NCBI GenBank assembly: GCA_022447405.1
Contig: JAKVCE010000073.1
Coordinates: forward strand, 1 to 8,801
Direction of reading: 5' to 3'
Length of the DNA stretch: 8,801 nt
Source: Planctomycetota bacterium
GTDB lineage: Bacteria > Planctomycetota > UBA1135 > GCA-002686595
Shown here: one piece after another, positions 6,962-8,801 of the stretch
How positions within the stretch are numbered: position 1 is the first letter of the stretch
Layout: each line of letters begins with the position of its first letter
The notes under the pieces: generated by a model
Seen by the model: only the letters and a program-made list of their open reading frames with translations
Databases searched by the model: none
What the model was told of the DNA's origin: nothing
Made by a program: the position numbers and the translations under genes

Positions 6962-8801
6962 ATGGAAGGCTGGGGGGTTGAGTACTTCGAGCGGCTCCTG
7001 AGCCCCTCCGGAGCGCTCCAAGCGGTCCTGCTCGCGGCGGGGATCTACTTCTTCCTGAGCTTCCTCAGCACGAGCAGAGGGAGCGGGCTCTTCCGGGGAC
7101 TCGTCGTCGCCGTCGCCGTGATCGGCCTGGGCCTCTTGGGTGCCGCGAAGGCGTTCAAGATGGGCGAGCTTGAGCACATCCTCACGGAGAACTACGGCTC
7201 AGTCGTCCTCATCCTCGTCATCCTCTTCCAGCCAGAGCTGCGCCGCGGCGTCGCGCGGCTCGGCGAGCAGAACAAGCTCGCGCGCTTCGTCCGGGGTGAG
7301 CGACCCGAGGCCGCGGCAGAGGTCTCGGCGGCCATGATCGCGATGGCCAAGCGGAGGCACGGCGCACTGGTCGCCTTCCAGAGGAACACAGCGCTCGATG
7401 CTTGGACCCAGAGCGCCGTGAAGATCCAGAGCCTCGTCGACCGACGCCTCCTCCAAGGGATCTTCCACCCCGGCGGGACCCTCCATGACGGCGCGGTCAT
7501 CATTGACCACGACCGCCTGGTCGCAGCCTCCTGCATCTTCCCCCTGAGCGAGAACACAGAGCTCCACACGACCATTGGGACCCGACACAGGGCAGCTCTC
7601 GGCCTCTCTGAGGAGACCGACGCGTTGACGGTCACGGTCAGCGAAGAGACCGGCGAGATCAGCGTCTGCGAGAGCGGGACCATGCAGCGGAACGTAGACC
7701 CAGAACGCCTCGAGGGCCTCCTCAGGAGCCGCCTGAGGCCCGGGGACTCCGGGCAGACTCAAGAAGACCGCGGCGCGGCGGGGCTCGTCACGGGGAGCCT
7801 CGGCTTCCTCCACGCCGTGTTCATCGAGAACCTCGGCCGGAAGACCGCCGCGCTCCTCCTCGCCGGCGCGTGGCTCTACCAGGCGCATGAGAACATCACC
7901 CGCGAGATCAACCGCTCCTTCACCGTCACAGACGAGCTCATCTCTGCGGAGTCTGGTCCGACCCCCGACACGATCTTCGTGCTGATGCTCCCAGACGACA
8001 CCCACCTGAGCTCAGCGGTCTCCGACGCTGAGTACGAGGTCCGCATCGAGGGCCCCGAGGAGGAGATCCGGCTCCTTGAGAGCAAAGAGCTCACTGGAAC
8101 TTGGAGCATCAGCGAAGACTTCAAGAGCGGCGGGCGCCTCGACATCAGAGACGTCAACTTCGTCTGTGGAGGAGAGCCCTTGGACGAGCGCGTGAGCATC
8201 ACCTGGGTGAAGGGGAGCCAGCCCTACGTTGACCTAGAGCGCACCGACGAGCACACGGTCATCCTCAGCCCGAAGCACGTCCCCGTTCGGGACGACGAGC
8301 TAGACCCGCGCTTTGAGTTCAGCGCTGAAGAGACGACCTTCACCCTCCCCTCGGTCGTCCTGCGAGGCCCCGCGGCGGAGATCGCGCTCCTGAAGTCAGG
8401 CGAGCTCGACCTCGAGACGCTATCTGCCGCAGACGAGCTCGCGCTGTTCAAGCCGGTCATCTTGGGTAAGGAAGATCGCAAGCCTCGGGATCAGCTGCTC
8501 TCGCTCTCTGACCACCTCGAGGAGCTCGACCTGCAGCTCGCGGAGGACACCCTGGTGGAGGCCCGACTCATGATCGCGCCCACGGACTGGGACCTCGACA
8601 CGGTCACGATGGACATCCCCCTCGTGAACCTCTCCGAGAGCGCTGGCACCGCCGAGGACCGCTGGGAGCTCAGCTCCCTCAGGCAAGCTGAGTTTGGGAT
8701 CCAGACCAAGGCTGTCATCCCGGCGACGGAGAGCCCCGACACCAAGTCCTTCCTTGAGCGACGAACCGTGATTCGCCGCTTCGTGAGTAAGCACCTGGTT
8801 G
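6962..8801 (+). CDS. Diadenylate cyclase fused to YbbR/CdaR-like regulatory domain (CdaA-CdaR fusion), 3'-incomplete
   Basis: I translated this frame by hand: it has no stop from ATG 6962 to the window end (613 codons, continuing). Residues 1-100 carry three membrane helices (about 17-36, 44-66, 78-90) and the CdaA hallmark ILFQPELRR. Residues about 101-255 are the DAC domain, which condenses two ATP into cyclic di-AMP, with D176-G-A in GTLHDGAVII, R208-H-R in GTRHRAALG, and SEETGEIS at 227-234: all catalytic motifs intact. A 30-residue linker leads to ENLGRKTAALLLAGAWLY (289-306), which looks like the single N-terminal helix of CdaR (YbbR). Beta-rich sequence follows with at least two YbbR-type repeats, marked VRIEGPEEEIRLL (360-372) and VVLRGPAAEIALL (465-477). 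Predicted topology puts the cyclase inside and YbbR repeats outside the cytoplasmic membrane. In Bacillus and Listeria these are two adjacent genes. Start lies 2 bases after the folP stop. A standalone CdaR could alternatively begin at an internal GTG (7817). Confidence 0.9.
   Translation, partial: MEGWGVEYFERLLSPSGALQAVLLAAGIYFFLSFLSTSRGSGLFRGLVVAVAVIGLGLLGAAKAFKMGELEHILTENYGSVVLILVILFQPELRRGVARLGEQNKLARFVRGERPEAAAEVSAAMIAMAKRRHGALVAFQRNTALDAWTQSAVKIQSLVDRRLLQGIFHPGGTLHDGAVIIDHDRLVAASCIFPLSENTELHTTIGTRHRAALGLSEETDALTVTVSEETGEISVCESGTMQRNVDPERLEGLLRSRLRPGDSGQTQEDRGAAGLVTGSLGFLHAVFIENLGRKTAALLLAGAWLYQAHENITREINRSFTVTDELISAESGPTPDTIFVLMLPDDTHLSSAVSDAEYEVRIEGPEEEIRLLESKELTGTWSISEDFKSGGRLDIRDVNFVCGGEPLDERVSITWVKGSQPYVDLERTDEHTVILSPKHVPVRDDELDPRFEFSAEETTFTLPSVVLRGPAAEIALLKSGELDLETLSAADELALFKPVILGKEDRKPRDQLLSLSDHLEELDLQLAEDTLVEARLMIAPTDWDLDTVTMDIPLVNLSESAGTAEDRWELSSLRQAEFGIQTKAVIPATESPDTKSFLERRTVIRRFVSKHLV

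Noticed and set aside
7730..7820. Frameshift or lost stop as an artefact behind the CdaA-CdaR fusion
   Set aside because: The frame reads through without a stop and codon use is uniform on both sides. A single missing stop would need CdaA and CdaR to have been in the same frame. It cannot be excluded without reads, but nothing in the sequence suggests it.
7199..8005. 268-codon minus-strand frame opposite the cyclase
   Set aside because: It is antisense to the DAC catalytic motifs, which are unmistakable on the plus strand; composition is typical of a bias shadow.
112..8680. Very frequent GAGCTC hexamer (about thirty by eye, near tenfold a simple composition estimate)
   Set aside because: Most copies are in frame as GAG-CTC, Glu-Leu, using the preferred codons of this genome in helix-rich proteins. 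Codon and dipeptide bias explains it better than a regulatory repeat.

Overview
This 8.8 kb stretch is GC-rich, densely coding and entirely plus-strand. It looks like chromosomal DNA from a Gram-negative-type (diderm) bacterium. An LptE-like lipoprotein implies an outer membrane that carries lipopolysaccharide. The FtsH sequence (a C-containing Walker A, 'GGGHDEREQTLNAILVEMDG', 'PHKVTIVPRG') resembles what I remember of Planctomycetota/Verrucomicrobiota FtsH, so my best guess is the PVC superphylum, probably a planctomycete. That placement is inference. No mobile element, CRISPR array, tRNA or rRNA gene is visible.

Layout. (1) Positions 1-860 hold the 3' part of a CBS-pair/CorC_HlyC protein whose frame is open at the window edge. 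(2) recO (888-1712) encodes a recombination mediator with a Cys cluster. (3) 1709-2761 encodes a BamD-like helical-repeat lipoprotein. (4) 2758-3276 encodes an LptE-like lipoprotein. Genes 2-4 are chained by 4-base ATGA stop/start overlaps. (5) 3277-3480 is the only real intergenic region and probably holds the promoter/leader of the next operon. It contains an in-frame 13-codon upstream ORF with an unusually strong Shine-Dalgarno sequence. (6) ftsH (3481-5832) encodes a 783-residue membrane AAA+ zinc protease. (7) folP (5829-6959), again with an ATGA overlap, encodes dihydropteroate synthase with a roughly 100-residue N-terminal extension. (8) From 6962 to the window end, one uninterrupted reading frame joins a CdaA-type diadenylate cyclase (three membrane helices plus DAC domain) to a fourth membrane helix and a YbbR/CdaR-like extracytoplasmic region. 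It is 3'-incomplete.

How it fits together. The first cluster combines DNA repair with outer-membrane biogenesis. The second pairs membrane protein quality control (FtsH) and folate synthesis (FolP) with cyclic di-AMP synthesis. In E. coli ftsH-folP is followed by glmM, and in Firmicutes cdaA-cdaR is followed by glmM. This locus reads like a merger of the two orders, so glmM is predicted just beyond the window.

The most interesting object is the apparent covalent fusion of the c-di-AMP synthase CdaA with its membrane regulator CdaR. These are separate, interacting proteins in Bacillus and Listeria.
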